NCBI GenBank assembly: GCA_022566015.1
Contig: JADFJT010000019.1
Location: 1 to 35,912 of the forward strand
DNA: 35,912 bases
Direction: 5' to 3'
Origin: Pseudomonadota bacterium
GTDB lineage: Bacteria > Pseudomonadota > Gammaproteobacteria > GCA-001735895
Numbering within the stretch: position 1 is the first letter of the stretch; each line of letters starts with the position of its first letter. Position numbers and translations under genes: made by a program. Of this stretch, positions 35,727 to 35,912 are shown piece after piece. The notes beneath the pieces were generated by a model. That model was not told the DNA's origin. It did no database searches and was given only the letters and a program-made list of their open reading frames with translations.

Positions 35727-35903
35727 ATGCCAGGCGAGCAATTGAAATTACGATATGTCAGCCTGTGGATCATAATCAAAACTAACGCAATCAAGCCCTG
35801 TCGGCGAGTAGACATTCTCGTTATCGACGGTGGATTTAACGGCACGGGCATAGCGCGCGATGCACTTAAACACCGACTAATGGGCTTTCTCACCAGGCAA
35901 TAA
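35727..35903 (+). pseudogene. glpD-like (FAD-dependent G3P dehydrogenase) N-terminal remnant
   Basis: A 58-codon frame ends in VDILVIDGGFNGTGIARDAL, which matches the N-terminal FAD-binding strand-loop-helix of aerobic glycerol-3-phosphate dehydrogenase (usual form D-x-x-V-I-G-G-G-I-x-G-x-G-I-A-R-D-A). It then runs into TAA at 35901-35903. A third glycine of the dinucleotide motif is changed to Asp. The window ends nine bases later, so the rest may continue in another frame beyond it. It is probably the beginning of a decayed gene. Confidence 0.55.
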
Positions 35904-35912
35904 TTTCACTCT

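Noticed and set aside
35627-35893. 88-codon open frame on the minus strand at the right edge
   Set aside because: The plus strand of the same bases encodes a recognisable FAD-binding motif, so this is a shadow.

Overview
The window looks like chromosomal DNA of a gammaproteobacterium, probably marine or halotolerant. The evidence is gene order: a glyA-nrdR-ribD-ribE-ribBA-ribH-nusB-thiL-pgpA block, a thrS-infC-rpmI-rplT-pheS-pheT-ihfA-merR block with tRNA genes at both ends, YggX, an ErpA-type A-type carrier, an FkpA-like FKBP and ectoine catabolism genes. No rRNA, CRISPR array, intact insertion sequence or prophage was seen.

Layout. Bases 1-31 are the first ten codons of gltX (minus strand). 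Bases 141-7968 are a minus-strand run: a periplasmic retropepsin-like protease, pgpA, thiL, nusB, the riboflavin genes, nrdR and glyA. An ErpA-like gene diverges from glyA. It is followed by a good intrinsic terminator that lies inside the start of an ATP-grasp gene. Then come yggX, an internally deleted outer-membrane protein gene, and a three-gene phosphosignalling cassette (PP2C phosphatase, membrane Ser/Thr kinase, small tail-anchored protein). Bases 13804-14254 are the wreck of an alanine dehydrogenase gene. Bases 14257-22345 hold the translation block, flanked by tRNA-Pro(GGG) and tRNA-Val(GAC). infC appears to start at AUC, and the spacers carry strong hairpins.

Bases 22474-27587 hold a Kef-type antiporter, a YggT-like membrane protein, a two-subunit sodium:solute symporter whose large subunit contains a perfect EF-hand loop, and a divergent gene of unknown function. 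Bases 27865-31272 are an ectoine utilisation cluster. eutC, the ectoine hydrolase and the N-acetyl-diaminobutyrate deacetylase are intact, but only a frameshifted scrap of eutB survives between them. The rest holds a secreted GlcG/HbpS-like protein, an FKBP isomerase, an EamA exporter, a DUF4124-glutaredoxin gene cut in two by one in-frame TAG, a GYD-domain protein, a MerF-like small membrane protein, tRNA-Pro(CGG) and a glpD-like N-terminal remnant at the right edge.

The most distinctive feature is the contrast between intact housekeeping operons and a series of decaying accessory genes: ald, eutB, an outer-membrane protein, the DUF4124-glutaredoxin fusion, a glpD-like fragment and at least two smaller coding relics. 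I see no clear-cut new defence or mobile system. The best candidates for something under-described are the phosphatase/kinase/tail-anchored cassette and the terminator embedded in the ATP-grasp gene.
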